NCBI RefSeq assembly: GCF_003269065.1 | Contig: NZ_QLTA01000057.1 | Coordinates: 1-35,495 of the forward strand | Direction: 5' to 3' | Source: Paracidovorax anthurii | GTDB lineage: Bacteria > Pseudomonadota > Gammaproteobacteria > Burkholderiales > Burkholderiaceae_C | Length of the DNA: 35,495 nucleotides | Shown: piece after piece, positions 1-8,838 of the stretch | Layout: the number at the start of each line of letters is the position of its first letter | Position numbering within the stretch: position 1 is the stretch's first letter | Made by a program: the position numbers and the translations under genes | Notes under the pieces: generated by a model | What the model was told of the DNA's origin: nothing | The model's database searches: none | The model's input: the letters and a program-made list of their open reading frames with translations, nothing else

Positions 1-260
1 ACCTGCAGCACCTTGATCTGCTGCTCGGGCGTCAACACGCTGGGGGTCTTGTCCAATGGCATAGCTGCACATGATGCACCACGCCCCCACCCCTGGCGTC
101 CGTGCTTGCGCAGCCACACCAGCACCGTCGAGCGGCCCTGAATTCCGTAGCGCTCTTGTGCCTGCTTGTACGTCAGCTCGCCTTTTTCCACCTGCTCGAC
201 AACGCCCAACTTAAAAGCCAGCGTGTAGTCTCGCTGGCTGCGCCGAACTCTCGATTCCAT
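1..260 (-). CDS. IS3-family transposase OrfA, N-terminal part (cut by window edge)
   Basis: Reading the minus strand from ATG at 260 gives an open frame with no stop to the window edge (86 codons). It begins MESRVRRSQRDYTLAFKLGV and continues with a helix-turn-helix stretch (YKQAQERYGIQGRSTVLVWL), then a linker and the start of a leucine-zipper-like segment (TPEQQIKVLQ). This is the layout of IS3-family OrfA, the DNA-binding half of the transposase, which is normally joined to OrfB by programmed -1 frameshifting. An A/G-rich ribosome-binding site (AAGGAAAGG on the minus strand, about 271-279) precedes the ATG. The rest of OrfA and all of OrfB lie outside the window, so intactness cannot be judged. 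The family call is from memory of related proteins. Confidence 0.8.
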   Translation of the reverse strand, partial: MESRVRRSQRDYTLAFKLGVVEQVEKGELTYKQAQERYGIQGRSTVLVWLRKHGRQGWGRGASCAAMPLDKTPSVLTPEQQIKVLQ

Positions 261-296
261 CACTGTTGCCCTTTCCTTCACGAAAAGGTGTCAACA
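1..296 (-). mobile_element. IS3-type insertion sequence, left end (partial)
   Basis: This is the element carrying the orfA above. On the minus strand the sequence from 296 starts TGTTGACACC and runs straight into the orfA ribosome-binding site. IS3-family ends normally begin with TG, so 296 is a reasonable guess for the terminus. The far end and the target duplication are not available. The same spot contains a short palindrome (AGGTGT-CA-ACACCT, 286-299), which makes the exact boundary uncertain. The element lies about 25 bp beyond the terminator of the cytochrome gene, so it interrupts no gene visible here. Confidence 0.55.
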
Positions 297-321
297 CCTG
301 GCAGGACGGGTCACGGCCATG

Positions 322-346
322 AAAAAAGCCGGCCACGGGGGCCGGC
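322..346 (-). terminator. Rho-independent terminator of the cytochrome gene
   Basis: On the minus strand a 7-bp perfect stem (GCCGGCC/GGCCGGC) with loop CCCGT is followed at once by six T. It lies about 75 bp beyond the stop of the dihaem cytochrome gene. It shares the core GCCACGGGGGC (plus strand) with the terminator at 2775-2805. Confidence 0.85.
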
Positions 347-419
347 TGGAGCGGGGAGGCGGGGCGCCGCCTCCGCTGCCGGTACGCTTTTTCTTCTTGT
401 GCCTGTGGGCGCCGGGGGC

Positions 420-1295
420 TCACTTCACGGCGTTGGCCATGTATTCCACGACCGCGCGGATCTCCGCGTCCGAGGCCTGGGTGCCGCCGCGCGGGGGCAT
501 GGCGCCCTTGCCGGCGATGGCGATGCGGGTCATGCCGTCGATGCCGTCCTTGAGGCGCTCGGCCCAGGAGGCCTTGTCGCCGAACTTGGGCGCGCCCGCC
601 ACGCCGGCGGCGTGGCAGACCTGGCATGCCTGCTTGTAGAGGGCTTCGCCGGCGCCGGCGGCCACGGCGGCAGGGGCGGGCGCGGCGGTGGCGGCCGTGG
701 GCGCGGCCTGGGGTGCGGTGGCGGCGGCGATCATGGCCGGGGCCGCGGGGGCCGGGGTGGCCGCCTGTGCCTCGGCGGGGGCGGAGGCGCCTGCGGCGGC
801 GGGTGCCGAGGGTTCGGTGAATTTCGCGCCCGCCGCGTTGGCCATGTAGGCCACGCCGCGCGCGATCTCGGTGTCGTTGAAGTCGCCGCCGCCCTGCGCG
901 GCCATGGCGCCCTTGCCGGTCAGCGCCGAGTGCACCAGCGCCTCGAATCCGGTCTGGATGCGCGGGCCCCAGGCCGCCGCATCGCCGAGCTTGGGCGCGC
1001 CGGCGGCACCCGTGGCGTGGCAGGCCGCGCACTGGCCCTTGAAGACTTCCTCGCCGGCGCGCAGCGGGCGGTTGGCATCGCGCAGCTCGACCATGCCCAC
1101 CTTCTGGATGCGCTCGGCCAGGGCCCGCTCCGGATTGGCCGCGCCCTGCGCGGGCTTGTCGCCCGAGGTGACGTAGAGCACCAGGCCGATGATGGCGAAG
1201 ATGGGCACCACGAAGCAGAAGAAAACCGTCCAGAGCAGCTGGCGGGGGGTCTTGATCGGGCCGGTGTGCGCTTCTTCGTGGGGGGTGTCGCTCAT
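420..1295 (-). CDS. Membrane-anchored dihaem c-type cytochrome (c5-like)
   Basis: Protein of 291 residues. One uncleaved N-terminal membrane helix (about residues 20-43) anchors two periplasmic cytochrome c domains joined by a long Ala/Pro linker (about 162-212). Domain 1 has the haem motif CAACH (C89, C92, H93) and the likely Met ligand M131 in GKGAM. Domain 2 has CQVCH (C224, C227, H228) and M266 in GKGAMPPRGG. Both resemble the short c5/cbb3-type cytochrome c fold and look like an internal duplication. The likely role is electron transfer in the periplasm, for example to a terminal oxidase, but no oxidase gene is nearby and the partner is unknown. The ATG is preceded by GAGGACC. The gene stands alone, with a terminator at 322-346. 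Confidence 0.9.
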   Translation of the reverse strand: MSDTPHEEAHTGPIKTPRQLLWTVFFCFVVPIFAIIGLVLYVTSGDKPAQGAANPERALAERIQKVGMVELRDANRPLRAGEEVFKGQCAACHATGAAGAPKLGDAAAWGPRIQTGFEALVHSALTGKGAMAAQGGGDFNDTEIARGVAYMANAAGAKFTEPSAPAAAGASAPAEAQAATPAPAAPAMIAAATAPQAAPTAATAAPAPAAVAAGAGEALYKQACQVCHAAGVAGAPKFGDKASWAERLKDGIDGMTRIAIAGKGAMPPRGGTQASDAEIRAVVEYMANAVK

Positions 1296-1361
1296 GAGGT
1301 GGTCCTCTGTGGGTGGGGCTGGCGGAACCAGCGGACGATTATAGGAAGCGACTTTTGGGCC

Positions 1362-1381
1362 GGCCGTTAGGGAAAACGGCC
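1362..1381 (-). terminator. Possible terminator hairpin after the Kelch gene
   Basis: A perfect 7-bp inverted repeat (GGCCGTT/AACGGCC, loop of 6) lies 44 bp beyond the Kelch gene stop on the minus strand. No clean T-run follows, so it may be a weak terminator or only a stable hairpin ahead of the cytochrome gene. Confidence 0.35.
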
Positions 1382-1424
1382 AGCCGCACCACCCTTGCGC
1401 TGGGTCAAGAAGACGTGTTCGCGG

Positions 1425-2660
1425 TCACTGCCCCCAGTAACGGTACGGGGGCGTGTACCGGTACACGTCGGTGTTCCAGGCCTGTCCGCCCGCGCCGCCC
1501 TCGCAGGTGAAGTCGAAGCCCGAGAACACGTACATCTCGCCCATCACCGTGGCGGCGCTGGTGCGCTTGAGGCGCGGGAAGGTGTCTCCCTGCGGCGCGA
1601 GCCGCTGCCACGCGGGCGCACGCAGGTCGAAGCGCCACAGGGCGTTGGTCGGGTTCTGGTTGAATGCGGCGCCGCAGCCCGTGGTGCCGCCGGGCTGGTC
1701 GCCCCCGGCCAGCAGCAGTCCGCTGCCCAGGAGCGCATCGGCGCCGTGGTTCTGGGGCGGGTCGATGTCCTGGCCCGCCGCGAGCGGGATCTGGCGCCAG
1801 GCCAGCGTGCGCAGGTCGAGCGTCCAGGTGTCCCGCAGGAAGGTGAAGCCGCCCTGGTCGGTGGTGGCCTCGCCGCCGTAGAGGGTCACCTGCCCCCGGT
1901 ACGGCTCGCCGGTGACGGCGCCCGAGTAGCGCGGCGGCGGGGAGCCCGCCGCGCCGTGGGCCGAGAGCTGCGTCCAGGCGCGGCTGGCGAAGTCGAAGCG
2001 CCAGAGGTCGTTGAGCGTGCGAAAGCCTGCCTCGACCCCGCCGAACACGTAGAGCTGGTCCGCGGCGCGCCAGACCGTGGGCCAGGCGCGCGGGCTGGGC
2101 GCGGGGCCGGCCGCCGCCGTTGCGACGCCTGCCAGTGCCTGCCATTGGCCGGCCCGGGTGTCGTAGGCCCACACGTCGCCCAGGGGCGTGAATTCCGAGA
2201 GATCGGCCGAGTAGCGGGCGCCGCCGAACACCACCACCCAGCCCCGGTGGGGCACGGCCACGCCGCCGGAGAACGCCCGGGGCGAGGGCGTGTCGCCCGC
2301 GGGGGCCAGGCGCGTCCAGCGGTTGGCGTATACGTCGTAGCGGTACAGGTCGTTCAGGAAGTCGTTGCGCCCGGTGCCGAAATCGTCGTGCACCCCGCCG
2401 AACAGGTAGATGGAGCCGCGCAGCGCGGCGGTCACGGGCATCGAGCGCGCCGAGGGCGCATCCGTGCTGGCCAGGCGCGTCCAGACGCCGTCGTCCGTGG
2501 GGCGGGTAAGGAGGGTGTCGCTCCCGGCTGCGGAGGCGCCCGCCGTGATCGCCAGCGCCAGGCCGAGCAGGCCCTGGCGCAGGTGGTCGGTCCATGGACG
2601 CCTTCGCCGCGGGGCGTGCGTCGGTGGGGTGTGGTGCGGCGGGTGCGTGGTGCCGGGCAT
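1425..2660 (-). CDS. Secreted Kelch-repeat (beta-propeller) protein
   Basis: Protein of 411 residues. After a basic start (RRRR) there is a hydrophobic signal segment (LLGLALAITAGASAAG, about 29-44), so export is likely. The rest is Kelch-like repeats of about 50-60 residues, each with a hydrophobic strand ending in GG (YLFGG, VVVFGG, LYVFGG, VTLYGG, LLLAGG, YVFSG) followed by a D-x-W/Y-x-Y/F-D segment and a conserved W. This predicts a propeller of about six blades used for binding. No catalytic motif is recognised and the ligand is unknown. I chose the ATG at 2660 because GGAGGA lies just upstream; an open frame extends 30 codons further but lacks a ribosome-binding site. It follows the RND operon terminator and probably has its own promoter. 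Confidence 0.85.
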   Translation of the reverse strand: MPGTTHPPHHTPPTHAPRRRRPWTDHLRQGLLGLALAITAGASAAGSDTLLTRPTDDGVWTRLASTDAPSARSMPVTAALRGSIYLFGGVHDDFGTGRNDFLNDLYRYDVYANRWTRLAPAGDTPSPRAFSGGVAVPHRGWVVVFGGARYSADLSEFTPLGDVWAYDTRAGQWQALAGVATAAAGPAPSPRAWPTVWRAADQLYVFGGVEAGFRTLNDLWRFDFASRAWTQLSAHGAAGSPPPRYSGAVTGEPYRGQVTLYGGEATTDQGGFTFLRDTWTLDLRTLAWRQIPLAAGQDIDPPQNHGADALLGSGLLLAGGDQPGGTTGCGAAFNQNPTNALWRFDLRAPAWQRLAPQGDTFPRLKRTSAATVMGEMYVFSGFDFTCEGGAGGQAWNTDVYRYTPPYRYWGQ

Positions 2661-2733
2661 GGTCTCGTCCTCCGTGTGCATGAATGGAGGGCCGACGTTA
2701 GCGGCGCGCCGCGAACCTGCAAGCCGTCGCGCC

Positions 2734-2748
2734 GCATGCACTGCATGC
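2734..2748. repeat. 15-bp palindrome upstream of the Kelch gene
   Basis: GCATGCA-C-TGCATGC is a perfect palindrome about 75 bp upstream of the Kelch start, between that gene and the RND operon terminator. It may be an operator for the Kelch gene. No regulator can be named. Confidence 0.3.
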
Positions 2749-2774
2749 ACGCCCGTTGGCCATCGGCGGCGCGC

Positions 2775-2805
2775 AAAAAAGGAAAAGGCGCCACGGGGGC
2801 GCCTT
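2775..2805 (-). terminator. Rho-independent terminator of the left RND operon
   Basis: On the minus strand an 8-bp perfect stem (AAGGCGCC/GGCGCCTT, loop CCCGT) is followed by TTCC and six T. It starts about 20 bp beyond the stop of the outer-membrane channel gene and ends the three-gene operon. Confidence 0.85.
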
Positions 2806-2825
2806 CGCGGATCTGCCGGAGCGGA

Positions 2826-4292
2826 TCAGGAGCGCGGCGCAGCGCCGGCGGGCGCGGCCTCTTCCTGCGCGGGCGTCCAGCCGCCGCCCAGCACCCTGTA
2901 GAGCGTGATCTGGTTCTGCAGTTGCAGCAGGCGGGTCTGCACGACCTGCTGCTCGGAGGTGAACAGCGAGCGCTGCGCGTCCAGCAGGTCGAGGTAGCTC
3001 GCCACGCCATTGCGGTAGCGCAGGTCGGAGAGCTCGAAGCGCCGGGCGTCCGCCGCGGCCTGCGCGCGCTGGGCGGCGAGCTGGTCGCCCAGCGTGGCCT
3101 GCCCGGCCAGGGCGTCGGACACTTCGCGGAAGGCCGTCTGGATCGATCGCTCGTACTGGGCCACGGCGATGTCGCGGCCGGCGCGCGCCGATTCCAGCGT
3201 GGCCTGGTTGCGGCCCGCGTCGAAGATCGGCAGCGCCACCTGCGGTGCGAGCGAGAAGGCCCAGGAGCCGCTCTTGAACAGGCCCGAGAGTTCGTTGCTC
3301 ACCGTGCCCGCGCTCGCCGTGAGCGAGATGCGCGGGAAGAACGCGGAGCGCGCCGCGCCGATGTTGGCGTTGGCGGCCACCAGCTGCTGCTCGGCCTGGC
3401 GGATGTCCGGGCGGCGCGCGAGCAGGTCCGAGGGCAGCCCCGCCGGCAGGGCCGGCATGACGGGCGTATCGGCCAGGCGCACGCTCGGGCTGAGGCCCTC
3501 GCGGATGTCCTGGGGCAGGGGCTGGCCCAGCAGCAGGGCGAGGGCGTTCTCGTCCTGCATGCGCTGGCGCTGCTGCTGCGCGTAGGTGGCGCGCGCGGCC
3601 TGGGCCAGTCCTTCGGCCTGGCTGTTGTCCAGCTCCGAGCTGACGCCGTTCTCCAGCCGCAGCCGCGTGAGCTTGACGGATTCCTCGCGCGTCTGCAGCG
3701 TGCGGCGCGAGAGGTCGAGCAGCTCCTCGTCGGCCAGCAGGTTGAGCCAGCCCGTCGCCACCGAGGCGACCAGGCTGATCTGCGTGGCGCGGCGGGCCTC
3801 TTCCGTGGCGAAGTACTGCGCCAGGGCCTGCTCCTTCAGCGCCGCGATGCGGCCGAAGAAGTCGATCTCCCAGGCGGAGACCGCCAGCCCCACCTGGTAG
3901 TTGTTGGCGTAGGTGCCCGTGGTGGTGCTCGGCTGGCGCGTGGCGTTGGCGGCCGCGTTCACCGTGGGGAACTGGTTCGAGCGCTGGATCTGGAACTGCG
4001 CGCGGGCCTGCTCGATGTTGAGCACGGCCACGCGCAGGTCGCGGTTGTTCTCCAGTGCCAGCGCGATGAGGCGCTGCAGGCGCGGATCGGCGAAGTATTC
4101 GCGCCAGTCGATGTCCGTGGCCGCCCTGGCGCCCGCGGGAGCGGCCGCCGCCGCGGCCGGGTAGGCCGCAGGCACCGGCGCCGCGGGGCGCTCGTAGGTG
4201 GGGATGAAGCTGCAGCCCGCCAGCAGCGCGGCCGCCGCCACGGCGGTGAGGAGGGGGCGCGCGCCGGGGCGCACGCGTTGGGTCGATTGCAT
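2826..4292 (-). CDS. RND efflux outer-membrane channel lipoprotein (OprM/TtgC family)
   Basis: Protein of 488 residues, the outer-membrane exit duct of a tripartite multidrug pump. A lipoprotein signal ends in LLAGC, so C27 would be lipidated. Two outer-membrane efflux (OEP) repeats follow. Family-typical segments include DWREYF after the lipobox region, [46 protein letters not shown] and SYLDLLDAQRSLF. I chose the ATG at 4292 because AGGAGAAG precedes it and the lipobox sits at the right distance; a start 17 codons upstream would overlap the pump gene more awkwardly. It is the last gene of the operon, 31 bp after the pump gene, and is a close paralogue of the channel at 15089-16504. Confidence 0.93.
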   Translation of the reverse strand: MQSTQRVRPGARPLLTAVAAAALLAGCSFIPTYERPAAPVPAAYPAAAAAAPAGARAATDIDWREYFADPRLQRLIALALENNRDLRVAVLNIEQARAQFQIQRSNQFPTVNAAANATRQPSTTTGTYANNYQVGLAVSAWEIDFFGRIAALKEQALAQYFATEEARRATQISLVASVATGWLNLLADEELLDLSRRTLQTREESVKLTRLRLENGVSSELDNSQAEGLAQAARATYAQQQRQRMQDENALALLLGQPLPQDIREGLSPSVRLADTPVMPALPAGLPSDLLARRPDIRQAEQQLVAANANIGAARSAFFPRISLTASAGTVSNELSGLFKSGSWAFSLAPQVALPIFDAGRNQATLESARAGRDIAVAQYERSIQTAFREVSDALAGQATLGDQLAAQRAQAAADARRFELSDLRYRNGVASYLDLLDAQRSLFTSEQQVVQTRLLQLQNQITLYRVLGGGWTPAQEEAAPAGAAPRS

Positions 4293-4323
4293 GGTGTTCT
4301 TCTCCTGCGGATCGTGTGGAGGC

Positions 4324-7300
4324 TTATTCCGCGTCCGAGGCATGGCGGTGGAGCTGGGCCTGCTTGGCTTCGTGGTCCTGCTGGCGCTTGCTGCCCTTGA
4401 AGAAGGTGCGCACCAGCACGAAGAACACGGGCACGAACACCACCGCGAGCACGGTGCCGGTGATCATGCCGCCGATCACGCCGGTGCCGATGGCGCGCTG
4501 GCTCGCCGAGCTGGCGCCCGAGGCGATGAACAGCGGCACCACGCCCAGCGTGAAGGCCAGCGAGGTCATGATGATCGGGCGGAAGCGCAGGTGGGCGGCT
4601 TCCAGCGCGGCCTCCAGCACGCTCTTGCCCTCGGCCTGCAGGTCCTTGGCGAACTCCACGATCAGGATGGCGTTCTTGGCCGACAGCCCGATGATGGTCA
4701 CCAGCCCGATCTGGAAGTACACGTCGTTGGACATGCCGCGCAGCAGCGTGGCCAGCAGCACGCCGAGCACGCCCAGCGGCACCACCAGCATCACCGAGAA
4801 CGGGATCGACCAGCTCTCGTACAGCGCGGCCAGGCAGAGGAACACCGCCAGCAGCGAGAACGCGTAGAGGATCATGGCCTGAGAGCCGGCGAGCTTTTCC
4901 TCGCGCGACTGGCCCGTCCACTCGAAGCCGAAGCCCGGGGGCAGCTGGCTCGCGAGGCGCTCCATCTCGTTCATCGCGTCACCCGTGGTGAAGCCCGGGC
5001 CCGCGTCGCCCGCGATCTTCATCGAGGGATAGCCGTTGTAGCGCACGGTCTGCATGGCACCCGTGATCCAGCGCGTGGACGCGAACGCGGACAGCGGCAC
5101 CGTCTGGCCCTGGGCGTTGACGACGGGCAGGTCCAGCACCGACTCCGGACGCATGCGCGCCGCGGCATCGGCCTGCACCACCACCCGCTGCAGGCGGCCC
5201 TGGTTCGGGAAGTCGTTGATGTAGCTCGATCCGAGCGCCGTGGACAGCGCGCTGCTGATGCTGTCGAAGCCCACGCCCAGCGCGTTCGCCTTGTCGCGGT
5301 CGATGTCGATCTGCATCTGCGGCGCGTCTTCCATGCCGTCGGGGCGCACGCCCGCGAGCACCTTGCTCTGCGAGGCCATGCCCAGGAGCTGGTTGCGCGC
5401 GCCGATCAGCGCGTCATGGCCCTGGCCGGCGCGGTCCTGCAGCCGGAAGTTGAAGCCGGTGCCGGTCCCCAGTTCGGGAATGGGTGGCGGGCTCAGCGCG
5501 AAGATGAACGCATCGCGGATGCCCGCCAGCGCGCCGAACGCGCGGCCGGCGATGGCGGCGGCCGAGTGCTCCTCGCCCGAGCGCTCGCTCCAGTCCTTGA
5601 GCACCACGAAGGCGAGGCCGGCGTTCTGCCCCTGGCCCGAGAACGAGAAGCCGGACACCGTGACGATGTTCGCCACCTCGGGCTGCTTGAGCATGAACTC
5701 CTCGACCTGGTGCAGCACGTCGCTGGTGCGCGACTGCGCCGCGCCCGGGGGCAGCTGCACGTTGGTGATGATGTAGCCCTGGTCCTCGTTGGGCAGGAAC
5801 GAGGTCGGCAGGCGCATGTACACCACCGCCACCGCGCCCACGAGGGCCGCGTAGATGATCATCATGCGGCCGCTGCGGCGCAGCATCTTGCCGAGCCAGC
5901 CCTCGTAGCCGTGGGTGGTGCTCTTGAACGAGCGGTTGAACCAGCCGAAGAAGCCTTTCTTCTCCGCGTGGTGCTCCGGGTCGATGGGCTTGAGCAGGGT
6001 GGCGCAGAGCGCGGGCGTGAGCGAGAGCGCCAGGAACGCGGAGAACGCGATCGAGGTGGCCATCGTCGCCGCGAACTGGCGGTAGATGTTGCCGGTGGAG
6101 CCCGCGAAGAACGCCAGCGGCACGAACACCGAGATCAGCACCACGGTCACGCCGATCACGGCGCCCGAGATCTGGCCCATGGCCTTGCGCGTGGCCTGCA
6201 GCGGCGGCAGCCCTTCCTCGGCCATGATGCGCTCGACGTTCTCCACCACCACGATGGCGTCGTCCACCACGATGCCGATCACCAGCACCATGCCGAACAT
6301 GGTGAGCACGTTGATCGAGAAGCCCATGGCCAGCAGCGCGCCGAACGTGCCCAGCAGCGCCACCGGCACCACGATGGTCGGGATGATGGTGTAGCGGAAG
6401 TTCTGCAGGAACAGGTACATCACGATGAACACCAGCACCACGGCTTCGAGCAGCGTGTGCACCACCTTCTCGATCGAGACCGACACGAAGATGGAGGTGT
6501 CATACGGCACGACGTAGGTCACGCCCTGCGGGAAGAACTTCTTGAGCTCTTCCAGCTTGGCCTTCACGGCCTTGGCGGTCGCCAGCGCGTTGGCCGACGG
6601 CGTGGGCTGCACGCCCAGGCCCACGGCGGTCTTGCCGTTCAGGCGGGCGCTGGTGCTGTAGCTCTGCGAGCCCAGCTCGATGCGGGCCACGTCGCGCAGG
6701 CGCACGGTGGAGCCGTTGGTGTTGGCGCGCAGCACGATGTTGCCGAACTGCTCGGTCGAGGTGAGCTGGCCCTGCACGACGATGGTGGCCGCCACGGGCT
6801 GGCCCGTCTCGGCGGGCAGATCGCCCAGGTTGCCAGCCGACACCTGCACGTTCTGCGCCCGGATCGCGGCGTTCACCTGATCGAGCGACAGATTGAAGCC
6901 CTTGAGCTTGGCCGGATCGACCCAGACGCGCATGGCGCGCTCGGCGCCGAACTGCGTGAGCGTGCCCACGCCCGCCACCCGCTGCAGCTCGGGCACGATG
7001 TTGCGCGCCGCGTAGTCGTTGAGCGCCTCGATGCTCACGTCGGGGTTTTCCGTCGTGAGCATGGCGAACATCAGGAAGTTGGAGCGCGACTGCTCCACGC
7101 GCACGCCCTGCTGCGTCACCGCGCTCGGCAGGCGCGGCGTGGCGCGCGAGAGGCGGTTCTGCACGTCCACCTGCGCCAGGTCGGCGTTGGTGCCGGGCTC
7201 GAAGCTCAGCGTGATCGAGCCGGTGCCGTTGGCCTGGCTGGTGGTCTCGACGTAGGCGAGGCCGCTCGCGCCGTTCATCTCGCGTTCGATGACGGCGAGC

Positions 7301-7482
7301 ACGCTGTCTTCCAGCGTCTGGGCGTTCGCGCCGGGGTAGGCCACCGAGACCTGGATGGTCGGCGGCGCCACGGCGGGGTACTGCGCGATGGGCAGCTTGG
7401 CGATGGAGATCGCTCCCATCACCATGATGAAGATCGTGATGACCCATGCAAAGATGGGCCGCTCGATGAAGAACTTGGCCAT
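4324..7482 (-). CDS. RND multidrug efflux pump, inner-membrane transporter (AcrB/TtgB, HAE1 family)
   Basis: Protein of 1052 residues, the usual AcrB length. It is a proton-driven inner-membrane pump that captures hydrophobic drugs from the periplasm and membrane. It starts with the hallmark MAKFFIERPIFAWVI helix (TM1). Essential proton-relay aspartates are D407 and D408 in [14 protein letters not shown] (TM4), the same numbering as E. coli AcrB. The TM10 lysine lies in [17 protein letters not shown]. Two large periplasmic loops and the 12-helix pattern are complete. The stop is 31 bp before the channel gene and the start is 12 bp after the adaptor stop, so the three genes form one operon. 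I see no damage. Substrates cannot be predicted from sequence alone. Confidence 0.96.
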   Translation of the reverse strand: MAKFFIERPIFAWVITIFIMVMGAISIAKLPIAQYPAVAPPTIQVSVAYPGANAQTLEDSVLAVIEREMNGASGLAYVETTSQANGTGSITLSFEPGTNADLAQVDVQNRLSRATPRLPSAVTQQGVRVEQSRSNFLMFAMLTTENPDVSIEALNDYAARNIVPELQRVAGVGTLTQFGAERAMRVWVDPAKLKGFNLSLDQVNAAIRAQNVQVSAGNLGDLPAETGQPVAATIVVQGQLTSTEQFGNIVLRANTNGSTVRLRDVARIELGSQSYSTSARLNGKTAVGLGVQPTPSANALATAKAVKAKLEELKKFFPQGVTYVVPYDTSIFVSVSIEKVVHTLLEAVVLVFIVMYLFLQNFRYTIIPTIVVPVALLGTFGALLAMGFSINVLTMFGMVLVIGIVVDDAIVVVENVERIMAEEGLPPLQATRKAMGQISGAVIGVTVVLISVFVPLAFFAGSTGNIYRQFAATMATSIAFSAFLALSLTPALCATLLKPIDPEHHAEKKGFFGWFNRSFKSTTHGYEGWLGKMLRRSGRMMIIYAALVGAVAVVYMRLPTSFLPNEDQGYIITNVQLPPGAAQSRTSDVLHQVEEFMLKQPEVANIVTVSGFSFSGQGQNAGLAFVVLKDWSERSGEEHSAAAIAGRAFGALAGIRDAFIFALSPPPIPELGTGTGFNFRLQDRAGQGHDALIGARNQLLGMASQSKVLAGVRPDGMEDAPQMQIDIDRDKANALGVGFDSISSALSTALGSSYINDFPNQGRLQRVVVQADAAARMRPESVLDLPVVNAQGQTVPLSAFASTRWITGAMQTVRYNGYPSMKIAGDAGPGFTTGDAMNEMERLASQLPPGFGFEWTGQSREEKLAGSQAMILYAFSLLAVFLCLAALYESWSIPFSVMLVVPLGVLGVLLATLLRGMSNDVYFQIGLVTIIGLSAKNAILIVEFAKDLQAEGKSVLEAALEAAHLRFRPIIMTSLAFTLGVVPLFIASGASSASQRAIGTGVIGGMITGTVLAVVFVPVFFVLVRTFFKGSKRQQDHEAKQAQLHRHASDAE

Positions 7483-7494
7483 GTGCCGCGCTCC

Positions 7495-8802
7495 TTACTG
7501 CTTCGCGGGGGCGGACGGGGCCGAGGCGGGGGCCTGGGCGGCCGATGCGCCGCCGGCGGGCGCCGGTGCACCACCTGCGCCGGGGGCCGCGCCACCCGCG
7601 GCCTGCCATGGCACGGGCTGCACCACGATCGGATCGCCGGGCTTGCCGCGCGGCAGCTTCTGGAAGCCGTCCACCATCACCTTGTCGCCGGCCTTCAGGC
7701 CATCGAGCACCACCCAGCTGGTGCCCTGGGCGGGGCCGAGCTTGATGGGGCGGGGGGCGAGGTGGTTGTCCGGGCCCACGACCATCACCGTGTCGCCGCG
7801 CGCCGAGCGCGTCACGGCCTGCTGGGGCAGCAGCACGCCGTTGCCCACCTGGGCCTGCTCCAGGCGCACGCGCACGTAGAGGCCGGGCAGCAGCTGGCGT
7901 TCCGGGTTGGGCACTTCGGCGCGCAGCGTGACCTGGCCGCTGGTGGAGTCCACCGTCAGGTCGGTGAAGAGCAGCTTGCCCGCCTGCGGGTACACGCTGC
8001 CGTCCTCCAGCACCACGTTCACCGATGCGGTGCCCTTGGTGGCCTGCTTGTACTTGCCGCTGGCCAGGCCCGCCTTGAGCTTGAGCGCATCGGAGGCGGA
8101 CTGGGTGAAGTTCACGTAGAGCGGATCGATCTGCTGCACCACCGCGAGCTGGGTCGCCTCGCCCTGGCCCACGAGTGCGCCTTCGGTGACCAGCGCGCGG
8201 CCGATGCGCCCGGAGATCGGGGCCGTGACCGAGGCATAGCCCAGGTTGATGCGGGCGGTGGTCACCGAGGCCCGGGCCGCCGCGAGGTTGGCCTCGGCCG
8301 TCTTCTGCGAGGCCACGGCGTTGTCGTATTCCTGGCGGCTCACGGCGTTGACGGCGACCAGCGGCTTGTAGCGCTCGGCCAGCGCGCGGGACTGCGCCAG
8401 GGTGGCCTCGGCCTGCGCGACGCTGGCCTGCGCGCTCTCCAGGGAGGCGCGGTAGGGCGCATCGTCGATCGCGAACAGCCGCTGGCCGGCCTTCACGTCG
8501 CTGCCTTCGGTGAACAGGCGCTTCTGGAGAATGCCGGCCGCCCGTGCGCGCACTTCGGCGACGCGCGAGGCTTCCAGGCGGCCCGGCAGCTCCGTGACCA
8601 GGCCCACGTCGCCGGGCGCCACCGTCACCACCCCCACCTGCGGGGGCGGGGGGGCTCCGCCGCCATGCTGTTCGGGTTGCCCGGACTTGCCGCATGCCGT
8701 GAGCACGGCGGCCGTGATCAGGGCCAGACAGAAAAACCCGGCGCGCGGCGCGCGGCGCAACGGGGCGGCGGGGGCATCGAGGTCAACACTCAAGCGGTAC
8801 AT
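7495..8802 (-). CDS. RND efflux periplasmic adaptor lipoprotein (AcrA/TtgA family)
   Basis: Protein of 435 residues that links the pump to the outer-membrane channel. Its lipoprotein signal ends in VLTAC, with lipidation predicted at C37. Family landmarks follow: a lipoyl half-motif (VTELPGRLEASRVAEVRARA), a helical hairpin, the second lipoyl half (YASVTAPISGRIGRALVTEG), a beta-barrel (DGSVYPQAGKLLFTDLTVD) and a membrane-proximal domain. The C-terminal tail is a low-complexity Ala/Pro/Gly stretch. GGAAGGAC lies 7 bp upstream of the ATG. This is the first gene of the operon. Its leader of roughly 85 nt holds a strong hairpin (8839-8874), and its promoter overlaps the operator at 8897-8920. Confidence 0.95.
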   Translation of the reverse strand: MYRLSVDLDAPAAPLRRAPRAGFFCLALITAAVLTACGKSGQPEQHGGGAPPPPQVGVVTVAPGDVGLVTELPGRLEASRVAEVRARAAGILQKRLFTEGSDVKAGQRLFAIDDAPYRASLESAQASVAQAEATLAQSRALAERYKPLVAVNAVSRQEYDNAVASQKTAEANLAAARASVTTARINLGYASVTAPISGRIGRALVTEGALVGQGEATQLAVVQQIDPLYVNFTQSASDALKLKAGLASGKYKQATKGTASVNVVLEDGSVYPQAGKLLFTDLTVDSTSGQVTLRAEVPNPERQLLPGLYVRVRLEQAQVGNGVLLPQQAVTRSARGDTVMVVGPDNHLAPRPIKLGPAQGTSWVVLDGLKAGDKVMVDGFQKLPRGKPGDPIVVQPVPWQAAGGAAPGAGGAPAPAGGASAAQAPASAPSAPAKQ

Positions 8803-8838
8803 GGAAGTCCTTCCGGATCGGCGCAGGTTGAAAAGGCT

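Noticed and set aside
102..1370. Glycine-rich 422-residue frame on the plus strand
   Set aside because: The glycine-rich part is the reverse of the Ala/Pro linker of the cytochrome gene, whose haem motifs make the minus strand certain.
1395..4400. A 1001-codon open frame on the plus strand
   Set aside because: It overlaps the Kelch and channel genes antisense, with low-complexity composition and no recognisable domain.
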